Positions 26,404 through 36,200 of a DNA stretch of 64,000 bases are shown piece after piece. This DNA comes from Massilia sp. Leaf139 (GTDB lineage Bacteria > Pseudomonadota > Gammaproteobacteria > Burkholderiales > Burkholderiaceae_D): contig NZ_LMOJ01000028.1 in the NCBI RefSeq assembly GCF_001424165.1, forward strand, positions 82,312 through 146,311. The letters are read 5' to 3'. Numbering within the stretch: position 1 is the first letter of the stretch; each line of letters opens with the position of its first letter. Both the position numbers and the translations under genes were made by a program. A model generated the notes under the pieces. That model had not been told where the DNA came from and ran no database searches. It saw only the letters and a program-made list of their open reading frames with translations.

Positions 26404-27786
26404 TCAGCGCGCCACCTGCGCCAGCCTGCGTTCCACAAAAGCCTGCAACTCCGGCGACAAGGTATTGAGCGCCCGCGCCTGGCGGAAGGCGTCGGCCGCT
26501 TCCGCGTTGCGCTTCTCGCCCTGCAGCGCGATGCCGAGCCCCATCCACCACACCGCATTGTTCGGCGCCGTGCGCAGCGCCGTTTCGTACTGCTCGGCCG
26601 CTTCGCGCAGGCGGCCCTGGCGTTGCAGGGCGCCGCCGAGGAAGGCGTGGTATTCGCCATTGCCGGCCGCATAGGGCAAGGTGCGCAGCAGCACCTCGAT
26701 GCCGGTCTTGCCGCGCTCGATCTGCAGGCGCGCCAGCAGCATCGCCAGCGCCGGCTGGCGCGGATCGAGCGTCAGGGCTTGCTGCAGCTGGGCTATGGCC
26801 TCGTCGCCGCGATTGTGTTCGATCAGCAGGCTGACCAGGGTCTGGCGCGCCGCCTCGTGGCGCGGATTGGCGCGCAAGGCGCCCTGCAGGCCGCTGACCG
26901 CGTCGCCGACGCGTCCGTCCTGCAGGCTGGCGAGCGCGCGCCGGTAGGCATTTTCGGCGCCCTGGGTGTTGGTTTCGACGCGGCCCTGGCCACTCGCCGG
27001 GGCGCGCGCCGCGGGCGCCGTATCGGCAGGGACGCCGCCGGCGGCTTCCCTGCGCTTAAGCGCGGCCAGCCAGGTTGCTTCGGTCTTCGCCCTGGCGGCG
27101 GCACGCGCCTGCTCCTCGCGCAGCTTGCGCTGCGCCGCGCGCCGCTCGGCCTGCGGCAGCGCGGCGATGCGCGTTTCCTCGGCCTTCCAGCGTTTGGCCA
27201 GGCGATCCTGTTCGGCGCGCGCGCGTTCGCTGGCGACGGCCCAGGAGGTGGTCGAACCCTGCGACGGCGGTGCAGCAAGGGCGTCGGCCGGCGCCGCGGG
27301 CCGCGCACGCTCGGGGGCTGCCGCGCGCACCGGTTCGGCCTTCTTCTCGACTGCCGGCGCAGGGGCTTTTTCGCGCACTGCGGGCGCGGGCGCCGGCGGC
27401 GCCGTTTCTTGCACCGTTTCTTGCACCGTTTCCTGCACCGCTTCCTGCACCGGTTCGGACGGCGCGGCCGCGGCGGGCGCCGGCGTTTCCACCGGCTTCA
27501 CCGGCGCTGGCGCCACCTCGGCGACGGTAACCGGTTTCTGCTCGACGGGAGCCGCCGCCTGCTCCGCCGGCTGCACCTCGTAGGTGTACCCCTTGCGCGG
27601 AATCTTCAGCCAGGCAAACGCGCCGGCGGCCACGGCGAACAGGACAAGGACGGCGATGACGGCGATGCGGCGCAGCGGCAGGCGCCGCGCGCCGCCGCCG
27701 ACCGTCTTGATTTCGGGAGGAACGCCCTCGGCCCGCGTGGTGCCGCGGGCGTCGAGGTCTTGCAGCATCTTGTTGATCAAGCTCAT
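26404..27786 (-). CDS. mshN: MSHA biogenesis protein MshN (TPR protein)
   Basis: A 460-residue inner-membrane protein: MSLINKMLQDLDARG at the N terminus (typical MshN/GspB-like), one membrane helix (about 42-62), a long Pro/Ala/Glu-rich periplasmic linker and four to six C-terminal TPR repeats (from about residue 280, NAYRRALASLQDGRVGDAVSGL). The linker has a fourfold VQET/VQEA repeat encoded by 12-bp units (27404-27451). ATG 27786 is chosen because the domain begins there. It is the last gene of the pilus operon, 10 bp after mshM. Confidence 0.85.
   Translation of the reverse strand: MSLINKMLQDLDARGTTRAEGVPPEIKTVGGGARRLPLRRIAVIAVLVLFAVAAGAFAWLKIPRKGYTYEVQPAEQAAAPVEQKPVTVAEVAPAPVKPVETPAPAAAAPSEPVQEAVQETVQETVQETAPPAPAPAVREKAPAPAVEKKAEPVRAAAPERARPAAPADALAAPPSQGSTTSWAVASERARAEQDRLAKRWKAEETRIAALPQAERRAAQRKLREEQARAAARAKTEATWLAALKRREAAGGVPADTAPAARAPASGQGRVETNTQGAENAYRRALASLQDGRVGDAVSGLQGALRANPRHEAARQTLVSLLIEHNRGDEAIAQLQQALTLDPRQPALAMLLARLQIERGKTGIEVLLRTLPYAAGNGEYHAFLGGALQRQGRLREAAEQYETALRTAPNNAVWWMGLGIALQGEKRNAEAADAFRQARALNTLSPELQAFVERRLAQVAR
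27404..27451 (-). repeat. Four 12-bp tandem units in mshN
   Basis: Four near-identical units of GTTTCTTGCACC type encode VQEA-VQET-VQET-VQET. Being 12 bp, gain or loss of a unit keeps the frame and changes only linker length. Confidence 0.8.
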
Positions 27787-27796
27787 GAATTCAGGC

Positions 27797-28687
27797 TCAT
27801 CGTGCGAATGTCCATGCAAGTCCGGCCGCCATCCCGGCGAGCGCGCCGGCGCCAGCAATATAGGGCCAAAGCCGGCGCTTCGGCACGACCGTGTCGCGCG
27901 CGGCGCCGTTGACGTGGGCGGCGCTCACTTCCTGCTTGCCCTCACCGTAGCACAGCATCAGCGCCTTGTGCGCCATGATGTTGACCAGGCGTGGAATGCC
28001 GCCGCTGGCGCGGTACAGGCGCCCCACCGCCGCCGGCGAGAACAGCCGCGCGCCGGTATAGCCGGCCACGCGCAGCCGGTGCGCGAGGTAGAAATCGATG
28101 TCGTCGCGCGACAGCGGCCCGAGATGATAATGAAAGGTGATGCGCTGCGCCAGCTGGCGGATCGCATCGAGTTCGAGCTTGCGGTTCAGCTCCGGCTGGC
28201 CGAAGAGGACGATCTGCAGCAGCTTCCTCTTCTCGGTCTCCAGGTTGGTCAGCAGGCGTAGCGCCTCCATGCTCTCGACGGGAATCGCCTGCGCTTCGTC
28301 GATGCACAGCAGCACGCGCTTGCCCTGGCGCGCCAGGTCGAGCAGGCGGTGCATGATCGATTTCAGCAGCCGGTGCTGGTCGACGTCGCGCTCGAGCGGC
28401 AGTTCGAGTTCGTCGGCCAGCGCCAGCATCAGGGTGCGCGGCTCCAGGAAGGGATTCGGGATGTAGGCGGTGACGAAGTTCTCGCCCAGGGTCGCCATGA
28501 ACTTGCGGCACAGGAGGGTCTTGCCAGTGCCGACTTCGCCCGTGATCTTGATGAAGCCTTCGCCGCTGCGCGCGGCGATCAGCAAGGTGTTGAGCGCTTC
28601 CTGCGAGCGCGGACTGCCGAAGAAAAAGCTCGTGTCCGGGGTGATCCCGAACGGCAGTTCGCGCAAGCCGAAATGCGCTGCGTACAT
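27797..28687 (-). CDS. mshM: MSHA biogenesis ATPase MshM (ExeA/AAA type)
   Basis: A 296-residue AAA ATPase: Walker A GEVGTGKT, Walker B RVLLCIDEAQAI, opening MYAAHFGLRELPFGITPDTSFFF as in the ExeA/GspA group, and a C-terminal membrane helix (about 275-292). GspA-type ATPases help place secretins through peptidoglycan, matching its position after the secretin gene. Its ATG overlaps the mshL stop (TAATG). Confidence 0.88.
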   Translation of the reverse strand: MYAAHFGLRELPFGITPDTSFFFGSPRSQEALNTLLIAARSGEGFIKITGEVGTGKTLLCRKFMATLGENFVTAYIPNPFLEPRTLMLALADELELPLERDVDQHRLLKSIMHRLLDLARQGKRVLLCIDEAQAIPVESMEALRLLTNLETEKRKLLQIVLFGQPELNRKLELDAIRQLAQRITFHYHLGPLSRDDIDFYLAHRLRVAGYTGARLFSPAAVGRLYRASGGIPRLVNIMAHKALMLCYGEGKQEVSAAHVNGAARDTVVPKRRLWPYIAGAGALAGMAAGLAWTFAR

Positions 28688-30465
28688 TACTTGCGCTCCA
28701 GGGTGCGCGGATCGAGCCCCTCGATGCGGCGCGTGGTGTCGAGCAGATCCTGGCTCCAGTTGCTGGCGCTGTCGACGATGGTCGGCTTGATCAGCACCAC
28801 CAGCTCGCGCTTTTGCGCCACCTTGTTCTTGTTGCGGAACAGCGCGCCCAGCACCGGCACCCTGCCGGCGCCCGGCAGCTGGCTGGTGTCGTCGGTCGAA
28901 GCCTGGCGCATCAGGCCGCCCACGGCCACCACCTGGCCGTCCTGGCCGCGGACAATACTGTCCAGTTCCGAGGTCGAGGAGGCCGCCAGCGGCAGCGTCA
29001 GCGAACCGGCCGAACCGAGATCGATGCCCTTGGTGATGGTCGTCACCTGGCTCACCGACGGATGCACGTGCAGCAGGATGTTGCCCTTGTCGTCGATCTG
29101 CGGCGTCACGTCCAGCACCACGCCCGAGAAGAAGGGCTGCAGGGTGACGCTCGGCGTCACCGTATTGCCGGTGGTGCTGGTGTTGGTCGTGGTCGTCACG
29201 CCGGTGACGAAGAATTCGTCGGTGCCGATCTTGAGCACCGCCTTCTGGTTGTTGACGGCGGCCACGCGCGGGCTGGACAGCACGTGCACGGTGCCCTGCT
29301 GTTCCAGCAATGAGATCAGCGCCGCGAAGCTGTTGGTCTGGAAGGCGAAGCCGAACAGCGAACCGGCCGCATTGGCCGCGTTCGAGAGCGAGAAGCCGGT
29401 GCTGGCCGACAGCCCGTTGCCGTTGTTGATGGCCGGCGGCTGGCCGCCGTTGAAGGGCAGCGGCGCCAGGTTCGCGCCCGGCGAGATGATGCCGGTGGCG
29501 GCGCGGTTGCTGCGCGAATTGCCGATCGCCGAGAAGCTGGCCCAGTTGATCCCGCTCTGGAACTGCTCGTTGAGTTCCACCTCGAGGATTTTCGCTTCCA
29601 GGATCACCTGGCGGTCGACCGACAGCTGGGTCGCCTTCAGGTAGGCGTCGACGTTGCGCAGTTCTTCCGGCATGGCGCGGATCACCAGCACGCCCGACTG
29701 CGGGCTGACGACGACGCTGCGTCCGCCTTCCTTCGAGCCGACGATGGCGTCGATGGCGGACTTCAGGTCGACCCAGAAGTCGCTGTTCGACAGCATGTTG
29801 ACGTCGGTGCTGGCCACCTGTGTCATGTTGCCGCCATTCTGATTCGGGTTGTTGCCGTTCTGGTTGTTCTGGTTCGGCTGGTTGCCGGTCTGGCCCTGGT
29901 TGTTGTTGCTGTTGCCGTTGTTGCCGACGTTCGACACCGAGGTCGAGGTCACGCGCAGGTTGGACGAACCACGGCGGCTGCCGACCAGGTAGTTCACATG
30001 GAACATCCGGGTCTGCATGGTGAGCGGCCGGATCGTGATGCGGGTGCCGTCGATCTTGTAGTCGTAGCCGTACATCTCGCGCACCGCTTCCAGCGTTTCG
30101 GCCAGGGTCACGTCCTTCAGATTCGCGCTGATGTTGCCGCTCACCTCGGGATGCACCAGCATGTTGTAGCGGGTGCCGGCCACGATCGAGCGGAAGAACT
30201 GCTGGGCGGGGACATTGTTGAAGGCGACGTTGAAGCGCTCTTCCAGCGCCGGCCTGGCCTTGGGCAGCTCGCGCGCGAGCGCGGCCGCCGGCGGCAGCAA
30301 GGCGTTGGCGACGGCGTCCTCGGTCGGCGCCGGGGCGCGGTTCGACGCGCTGGCGCGGGCGACTTCGCCCTTGATGGTGTCGTAGGTCTGGTGCGGCGGC
30401 GTGCTCGAGCAGCCGGCCAGCAGGGCACCCGTGCCAAGCAGGGCCAGGAGGGGAAGATGTCGCAT
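28687..30465 (-). CDS. mshL: MSHA pilus secretin MshL
   Basis: A 592-residue outer-membrane secretin lipoprotein. The start at 30465 follows an AGGA site and gives MRHLPLLALLGTGALLAGC, a clear lipobox. An N-terminal STN-like domain (FNVAFNNVPAQQFFRSI) precedes a Gln/Asn-rich linker (about residues 185-215), secretin N1-type domain and the C-terminal secretin core (VALGGL... VPVLGALFRNKNKVAQKRELVVLIKP). Secretins form the multimeric gate through which the pilus leaves. Confidence 0.93.
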   Translation of the reverse strand: MRHLPLLALLGTGALLAGCSSTPPHQTYDTIKGEVARASASNRAPAPTEDAVANALLPPAAALARELPKARPALEERFNVAFNNVPAQQFFRSIVAGTRYNMLVHPEVSGNISANLKDVTLAETLEAVREMYGYDYKIDGTRITIRPLTMQTRMFHVNYLVGSRRGSSNLRVTSTSVSNVGNNGNSNNNQGQTGNQPNQNNQNGNNPNQNGGNMTQVASTDVNMLSNSDFWVDLKSAIDAIVGSKEGGRSVVVSPQSGVLVIRAMPEELRNVDAYLKATQLSVDRQVILEAKILEVELNEQFQSGINWASFSAIGNSRSNRAATGIISPGANLAPLPFNGGQPPAINNGNGLSASTGFSLSNAANAAGSLFGFAFQTNSFAALISLLEQQGTVHVLSSPRVAAVNNQKAVLKIGTDEFFVTGVTTTTNTSTTGNTVTPSVTLQPFFSGVVLDVTPQIDDKGNILLHVHPSVSQVTTITKGIDLGSAGSLTLPLAASSTSELDSIVRGQDGQVVAVGGLMRQASTDDTSQLPGAGRVPVLGALFRNKNKVAQKRELVVLIKPTIVDSASNWSQDLLDTTRRIEGLDPRTLERK

Positions 30466-30506
30466 GGATGTCCTGTCGGTCATTCGGTGTCGGTCATTCG
30501 TGTCGG

Positions 30507-30887
30507 TCACGGCGTTCGTACTCGCTCGATCGCCCCGGCGTTCGCCGCGGCGCCGTTCAATTTCAGGATCTGGCGCGCGTTCCCGCGCTGCAGTTCCACT
30601 TCGTCCTGCTCGATGCGCGCGACGCGCGCACCCTTGTAGGTATCGCCCAGGCGCAGCGTTTCGCCGTCGATCACGGCGACGTGGCGCCCGCCCGGCTGGC
30701 GCGCGATCAGCACCGATTGCAGGCGCGGCGCCTGGTTGGCGGCAGCGGCGGCGGCCTTGGCGGCATTTCCGTCTCCCGCGATCAGGGCCGCCGGCGGCTT
30801 GGTCGGATCCTGCAGCGCCTGCGCGCCCGCCAGGTTCACGCAGCAGGATAACAGCGTGGCGAGGGACAGGGCGACGGCGCGCTTCAC
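30507..30887 (-). CDS. mshK: MSHA biogenesis protein MshK
   Basis: A 126-residue periplasmic protein. GTG 30887 overlaps the mshJ stop (GTGA) and gives a signal peptide MKRAVALSLATLLSC. The mature part opens with LQDPTKPPAALI, the PilP/GspC-like segment of MshK, and continues with LQSVLIAR and VAVIDGETLRLGDTYKGARVARIEQDEVEL, the homology-region fold that contacts the secretin. An ATG 12 bp upstream is possible. Confidence 0.82.
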   Translation of the reverse strand: MKRAVALSLATLLSCCVNLAGAQALQDPTKPPAALIAGDGNAAKAAAAAANQAPRLQSVLIARQPGGRHVAVIDGETLRLGDTYKGARVARIEQDEVELQRGNARQILKLNGAAANAGAIERVRTP

Positions 30888-31591
30888 AGTTTCATCCATT
30901 TCGCGTCCAGGCTCAGGGTGTACAGGGTCAGGGTCAGGCGCGAGCTCGGCCAGGTCTCGGCCTCGAGCTGGGCCTTGCCCCAGAACAGCTGGGTCGGCAT
31001 CGCTTCCAGCGCCGCCATGTAGCCGATCATGTCGAGGTAGTTGCCGCGCACCGTGACTTCGACGCCGTGGCGGTACAGCAGCGGCGCGGCGGGAGCGAGC
31101 GCGGGCGCCGTCTCTGGCGCAGTGGCGGCCGCGGGCGCCGGCGCAGCGGCGGCCTGCGCCCCGCCCATCAGCGGCTCGACCGGCAGCGTGCGCATCGACA
31201 CCAACTGCAGGCGGTTGTTCGAACGCAGGATGGTTTCCACCAGCGGCGCCATGCGCTCGGGCGGCACCAGCCCGTTCTGCATCGCGCGCAGGGTCGTGGC
31301 CAGGGCCTCGGTCTGCCCGCGCACCTCGTCGATGCGCTTGCGCGTCGGCGCGTCCGGGTCGACCTGGGCCGCCGCCACCTTGGCGCCGATCTCGGCGTCG
31401 ATGCCTTCCAGGTTGTTCTGCTGCTGGACGATCTGGGTGCGCAGCTGGGCCTGTTTCGCATACATCGGCCCCAGGCCGAAGAAATGCACGAGGAAGACGA
31501 AGCCGGCCGCGATCGCCGCGAACAGCATGACGCGCTCGCGCAGCGTCAGGGCGTCGATGCGGGCGGCAAGCCTGAGGAGTTGTTCCTTCAC
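30884..31591 (-). CDS. mshJ: MSHA biogenesis protein MshJ (PilO-like)
   Basis: A 235-residue bitopic inner-membrane protein: short cytoplasmic start, one membrane helix (about 20-40), coiled coil (45-110) and a periplasmic ferredoxin-like domain. This is the PilO/GspM layout. It would pair with MshI2 in the alignment complex linking motor to secretin. Start and stop overlap its neighbours by 4 bp. Confidence 0.85.
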   Translation of the reverse strand: MKEQLLRLAARIDALTLRERVMLFAAIAAGFVFLVHFFGLGPMYAKQAQLRTQIVQQQNNLEGIDAEIGAKVAAAQVDPDAPTRKRIDEVRGQTEALATTLRAMQNGLVPPERMAPLVETILRSNNRLQLVSMRTLPVEPLMGGAQAAAAPAPAAATAPETAPALAPAAPLLYRHGVEVTVRGNYLDMIGYMAALEAMPTQLFWGKAQLEAETWPSSRLTLTLYTLSLDAKWMKL

Positions 31592-32211
31592 GGCTTGCTC
31601 CCTTCCGGCGTCGACAGCAGGCTGAATTCGACATAGGGCGCGGGCGCGCCCTGGCTGGCGGCCGCGCCCTGGCTGATCTGCAGGCTGCCGAAGGCCTTGC
31701 CGCGCATGATGGGTTCGACGGTCAGGCGGTTCAGGTAACCCGGCACCCGCTGCGGATCGAGGGCGCGGCCGCGCACCGCGATGTCGAGGCCGGCGCCGGT
31801 GATGCTGACGCCGGTCAGCCAGAGGCCGTCGGCATGCTGGCGCGCCAGCGCGCGGAAGTATTCGGCATAGCCCTGCGTGTTGCCCAGCTCGCCGCGTGAC
31901 AGCACGCCGGACACGTCGCGCAGCGCGGCCAGCTGGCGTTCGGCTTCGAGCAGTTCGGCATCGGCCGCGGCGCTTTTCTGGCGCGGCGTGAATTCCTTGC
32001 TCACGCTCTCCAGGCGCGCCTGCTTCTGCGTCAGCTGGGCGGCGCCGGCGTCGGCCTCGCGCTGCAGGGCCTGCACGCGCATGTTGCCGTAGAACTGGAG
32101 GGCGGCCACGCCCAGCACCAGCACCAGGAGCGCGCTGCCCATGGTGCGCGCCGAAAAGATCTTCTTCTGCTGCAGGAAGACCGGATTGAACAGGTTGATC
32201 TGCTGGCTCAC
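31588..32211 (-). CDS. MSHA biogenesis protein MshI2 (PilN-like)
   Basis: A 207-residue bitopic protein opening MSQQINLFNP, the conserved N-terminal segment of PilN-like proteins that docks into PilM/MshI, followed by a membrane helix (about 24-44), coiled coil and periplasmic domain. It lies directly after mshI with a 4-bp overlap. In Vibrio the mshI region is sometimes annotated as mshI1/mshI2. Confidence 0.85.
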   Translation of the reverse strand: MSQQINLFNPVFLQQKKIFSARTMGSALLVLVLGVAALQFYGNMRVQALQREADAGAAQLTQKQARLESVSKEFTPRQKSAAADAELLEAERQLAALRDVSGVLSRGELGNTQGYAEYFRALARQHADGLWLTGVSITGAGLDIAVRGRALDPQRVPGYLNRLTVEPIMRGKAFGSLQISQGAAASQGAPAPYVEFSLLSTPEGSKP

Positions 32212-33149
32212 AGCACCGTCTCCTCGTGGCGCAGGGCGGCGCCGAGCGCCACCAGGAAACGCTGCTGCAGCAGGCGGTCGCTCAATTCGGGCGCGCGCTC
32301 GACGTCGAACACGGTGGCCAGGTCGAGCGTATCGACCGGCATGTAGAGGTTACTCGACAGGTATTCTTCCAGCCCGCTCACCGCGGAGGGGGCCAGCACC
32401 AGCTTGGCCACACTGATGAAGGAATACTGGCGCTCGAAGTTGTCGAGCGAACGCTGCAGCTCCAGGGTGACGCGGTCGAAACTGGCATTGCGGCGGTCGA
32501 TGTCCTCATCCATCAGCTGCTCGAGCGGCAGGTCGATGCGGCGCGTCAGGTACAGCTCGCCGCGGTAGGAGACGGTCAGCAAGCCGCCCTCGCTGCCGAA
32601 GGACAGCATGGCCACACCGCGCCCGGCGGGTTCGACCAGGGCCGAGATGTTGCGCTGCGCGGTTTCGGGGATGTCGATCACGGCCAGCTCGACCTTGGCC
32701 TTGGTGAACAGCTGCTGGCGCGATTCGATCACGCTGTTGCGCGCGGCGATGGCGAACATGGAATGCTGGGCGCGCATGCCGGCATTCGGATCGACCGGGA
32801 GGTCGAGCACGTCGATGGTGGCGTCGTCCACATGGAAGTCGAGCATGTCCTTCAGGCGCCAGCGCACGGCCGTCTTGAGTTCGTCGGGGGCCACGTTGGG
32901 CGCGTCGACCGAGAGGATCTGGTATTCGCCATGCGACAGCACCGTGATCGAGCGGTAGGCATGGGCATGCAGCTCGCGCCCGGCCTTTTCCAGCAGCTCG
33001 GCGTGGCTCTTGCCCGGATAGAAGACGGCCTGGCGCACCTGGGGCTTGATGTCGGGCGCGATCTGCATGCTGACGGCGCACAAGCCATCGCCCTGGAGCA
33101 CGATGGCGAGCCACCCTTCCCTTTTCTTTGCTTTTCTAAAAAAACGCAT
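32208..33149 (-). CDS. mshI: MSHA biogenesis protein MshI (PilM-like actin fold)
   Basis: A 313-residue cytoplasmic protein resembling the actin-fold PilM of type IV pili, with LSVDAPNVAPDELKTAVRWRLKDMLDF and DFHVDDATIDVLDLP typical of MshI. It would bind the N-terminal peptide of MshI2. It is the first gene of the second msh block, 144 bp downstream of mshQ and after a visible promoter. Confidence 0.85.
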   Translation of the reverse strand: MRFFRKAKKREGWLAIVLQGDGLCAVSMQIAPDIKPQVRQAVFYPGKSHAELLEKAGRELHAHAYRSITVLSHGEYQILSVDAPNVAPDELKTAVRWRLKDMLDFHVDDATIDVLDLPVDPNAGMRAQHSMFAIAARNSVIESRQQLFTKAKVELAVIDIPETAQRNISALVEPAGRGVAMLSFGSEGGLLTVSYRGELYLTRRIDLPLEQLMDEDIDRRNASFDRVTLELQRSLDNFERQYSFISVAKLVLAPSAVSGLEEYLSSNLYMPVDTLDLATVFDVERAPELSDRLLQQRFLVALGAALRHEETVL

Positions 33150-33202
33150 GCGAACCGTTATCGAGGTGGAGCGATGTCTGATGTTTTGACAATAGAAGCT
33201 TG

Positions 33203-33232
33203 ATTATATTCAAGAACGTCTTGAACATCGAA
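33203..33232 (-). promoter_or_regulatory. Promoter of mshI block with palindromic operator
   Basis: On the minus strand TTCGAT (33227-33232) and TATAAT (33203-33208) are 18 bp apart, 54 bp before the mshI ATG. The spacer is a perfect 7-bp inverted repeat TTCAAGA-acg-TCTTGAA (33209-33225). A protein bound there would cover the promoter. Confidence 0.55.
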
Positions 33233-33293
33233 ATAAATCGACACGGCGCCGCCCCGATTCCCGGGCGAGCGGTGGCCTCGTCAACGGCGCGCG

Positions 33294-36200
33294 TCAAAAA
33301 TACATCTCGCGCACGTAGATCACCGGGCTGCGGTGGCTGCCGTAGCTGACCCGCCCTGTCGTGCCCGGCAGCCAGTCCGGGCCCTTGTAGCGCACGCTGA
33401 AACCGCCGCGGCGCGTCCCGCCGCCCGCCTTCTTGCCGGGCGCGCGCAGCCAGAGCGCGGCCGCTCCCGCCTTGGTGACGATGCTGGTGCGCCCCGGCGC
33501 CAGGCCGAGCAGGGTCGTATTGCAGACATCCACGTTGTTCGTCCTCAGGACGAAGTCGAGCCTGCACCCCTTGTCCTCGAAGACGAGGTCGGTACCGGCG
33601 ACCGTTCGGGTGTCCTCGTAGCGCGTGTTGACCAGCCAGCCGGCGCTCGGCCCGGCCCAGTACTCGGGGCGCATCGTCAGCGGGGTCGGCAGCAGGTCGC
33701 TGCCCAGCGCGTTCGGCAGCTTCATGCGGCCGTTCAGCACCAGGATGCTGCCTTCGTCCGAGACCACGCCGCTGCGTTTCGACGAGATCGTCACGCTGCC
33801 GGCCAGGGTCGTCTCAGGCGATTCGGCGCGCACGTAGACCGTGGTCGGCGGGGTCAGGTCGACGGCGCGCGGCTTGGTATCGTCGTAGCCGACCGGCAAG
33901 CGATAGGAGGCCGTCGTCGTGCCGTTGCTGGTCTTGTCCATCGTGGTCGCGGTGGCGCCCGCCGGCGGCGTCAGGTTGACGGCCAGTGCCGGGCCACCGT
34001 CGGCGCCGGCGGCGGACAGGGTGACGGTCTTGAACCAGTCGCCGGTGTAGTTCTGCACCCGCGCATTGAGCGCGTTATAGGCTTCGAGCGTGACGGTGAA
34101 CGGCTGCCGCGAATAGACCGCGCCGTTGATGGCGCCGTCGATGTCGCGCGGGCAGGTATAGACTTCGGCCGGATTCCGGGTGGCGCCGACCTGGGGCAGG
34201 TTCTTCGGGCAGTTGAAGGGGCCGGTGACGTCGGTGGCGAAAAAGGCCGGATAGAAGCGGCCCACGGCCGCGGTGTCGCCGCCGATCGGCTCGCCGAAAT
34301 AGCGGTTCGCGGCATTGCTGGTCATTCCCGGATCGTCGGCGCGCACCGTGAAATTGACAGCGCCGACTTCGCTCCACGAAGCCTGCGTACCGAGGATGCC
34401 GTTCGCCCACTTGCGCTTGACGGCGTCCTCGACCAGGGAGCCCTGGCTGACCAGGCTGGCCACGGCGACCGACTTGTCGAGCACGATGATCGGCGTCAGG
34501 CGCTCCTTGCCGAAGTTCGGCGCATAACCACCTTCGCCCCCCATCAGCGCGCCGACCTCGATCGTCAAGGGAGCGCCCGCCGCGGCGAAGCCGTTGCCGC
34601 CGCTGGTGATGTTGCCCGGGTTGTCGTGGGTGCCGTTGCTGATGCGCCTGAAAGCGATCCTTGCCGGCTTGCTGACGAAGACCTCGGTGCGTGCGGTGGT
34701 CGCGCCTACTTTCAGGTTGAGCGCGACCTTGCCGACGTCGCGGTAGACGAAGGGCAGCTCGACCGAGGACGTGCCTTTCGTGAACGTGACGGTGACGGCG
34801 TTCGACCACTGGGCCAGCGTGCCCGGGGGCGCGCACACCGGGAGATCCTGCTCCGCATACTTCGCCTGCCTGGTGCCGGACGCCGGATCGATACACTCGA
34901 ACATGAACTGGACCGAAGGCTTGGTATCGGCCCCGCTGTTGGGCGTGGCGACCACCCCGTTGGCGGTCGAGGTGATGAAGATCTTGCCGGTCGCGCCGGC
35001 GGTGACCGCGGTGCCGTAGGCTTTGCAGTTCGAGGCCGCCGTGCCGATCGCGTAGCCCGCGGTGCATTTGGCATCGGTGAACTGGTAGACCGCCGCGACG
35101 GCGGTGCCGGTGGAGCCGTCGGCATTCGTCGCCGCGCCGCTGTCCGAGGCCGTGTTGTTGGCCATGTTGTCGTCCGCCGTGGTGCCCTTGACGACGACCG
35201 TGTTGGTCTTGTCGCCGAGCGTGGTCACGCGCGCGCGCACGGTCAGCACGGGCGCGGTGGCGCCCGGCGCGAGGTCGCCGTCGTAGTAGCAGGTACCGCT
35301 GGTCGAGGAGGCCGTGCACGACCAGCCGGCCACATTGCCCGACACGTAGTACATCCCGGGCGGCAGCGTATTGGTGACGGTGATCCTGCCGGTCTCCGTC
35401 ACCGGCCCGTTGTTGGTGACGGTCACCGTGTATTCGACGTCGGTGTTGATCTTGAGCGCGCCGGCGCGCGAGATCTTGATCGCCAGATCCGACACCTGCA
35501 TGGTCGGCACCAGCAGGATCTCGGCGTTCAGCAGTACCAGATCCTGGCCGGTGCTGTAGCCGGTCGTGACGACCGGCTCGTCGGCGCTCGAGATCACGAC
35601 CGTCGTGTCGTAGACGTCGAAGTCGATGCCGTGCGAATTCTTGTCGTTGTTGACGTTACTGACCGAATTGAACTGGTTGCCGGCCGTGTTGTTGGCGTCG
35701 ACGAGGGCCTTGCCCTCGAAGGTCAGGTTCTCGCCGTTCTGCGCCAGGGTCGGGTCGCCTTCCCAGGTGATGTGGCCGACGCGCGCCTTTTCCTCGACCG
35801 ACTGCAGCGTGCGGTTCCAGCGGAAGTTGTTGGCGCTGACCACCAGGCCGCTGTTCTGCAGATACTGGAAGCCTTCGTAAATGTTCAGCACGCGCAGCGG
35901 TTCCGTCGACAGGCGGTAGACCACCAGCAGCGAGAAGCCGCCGAGCACGCCCTGCGAGCCGCACCAGGGCGCGCCGTTCGACACCGTCAGGCCGGAAAAA
36001 TTATAGGTGCCGCCGGTCTTGACGAGATGGGTGACGTCGGCCGCGCCGCCGAAATAATCGAAGCCGTTGCCGACGCTGCTGGACGTGAACTTGCGGGTCG
36101 CCGTGATCTCGTTGCCCTGGAAGGTCACGGTATTGTCCGGCGTGCCGGAACCGGCCCAGTACAACTGGGCGGAGACGACGACGGAATTGGCCGGCAGCGT

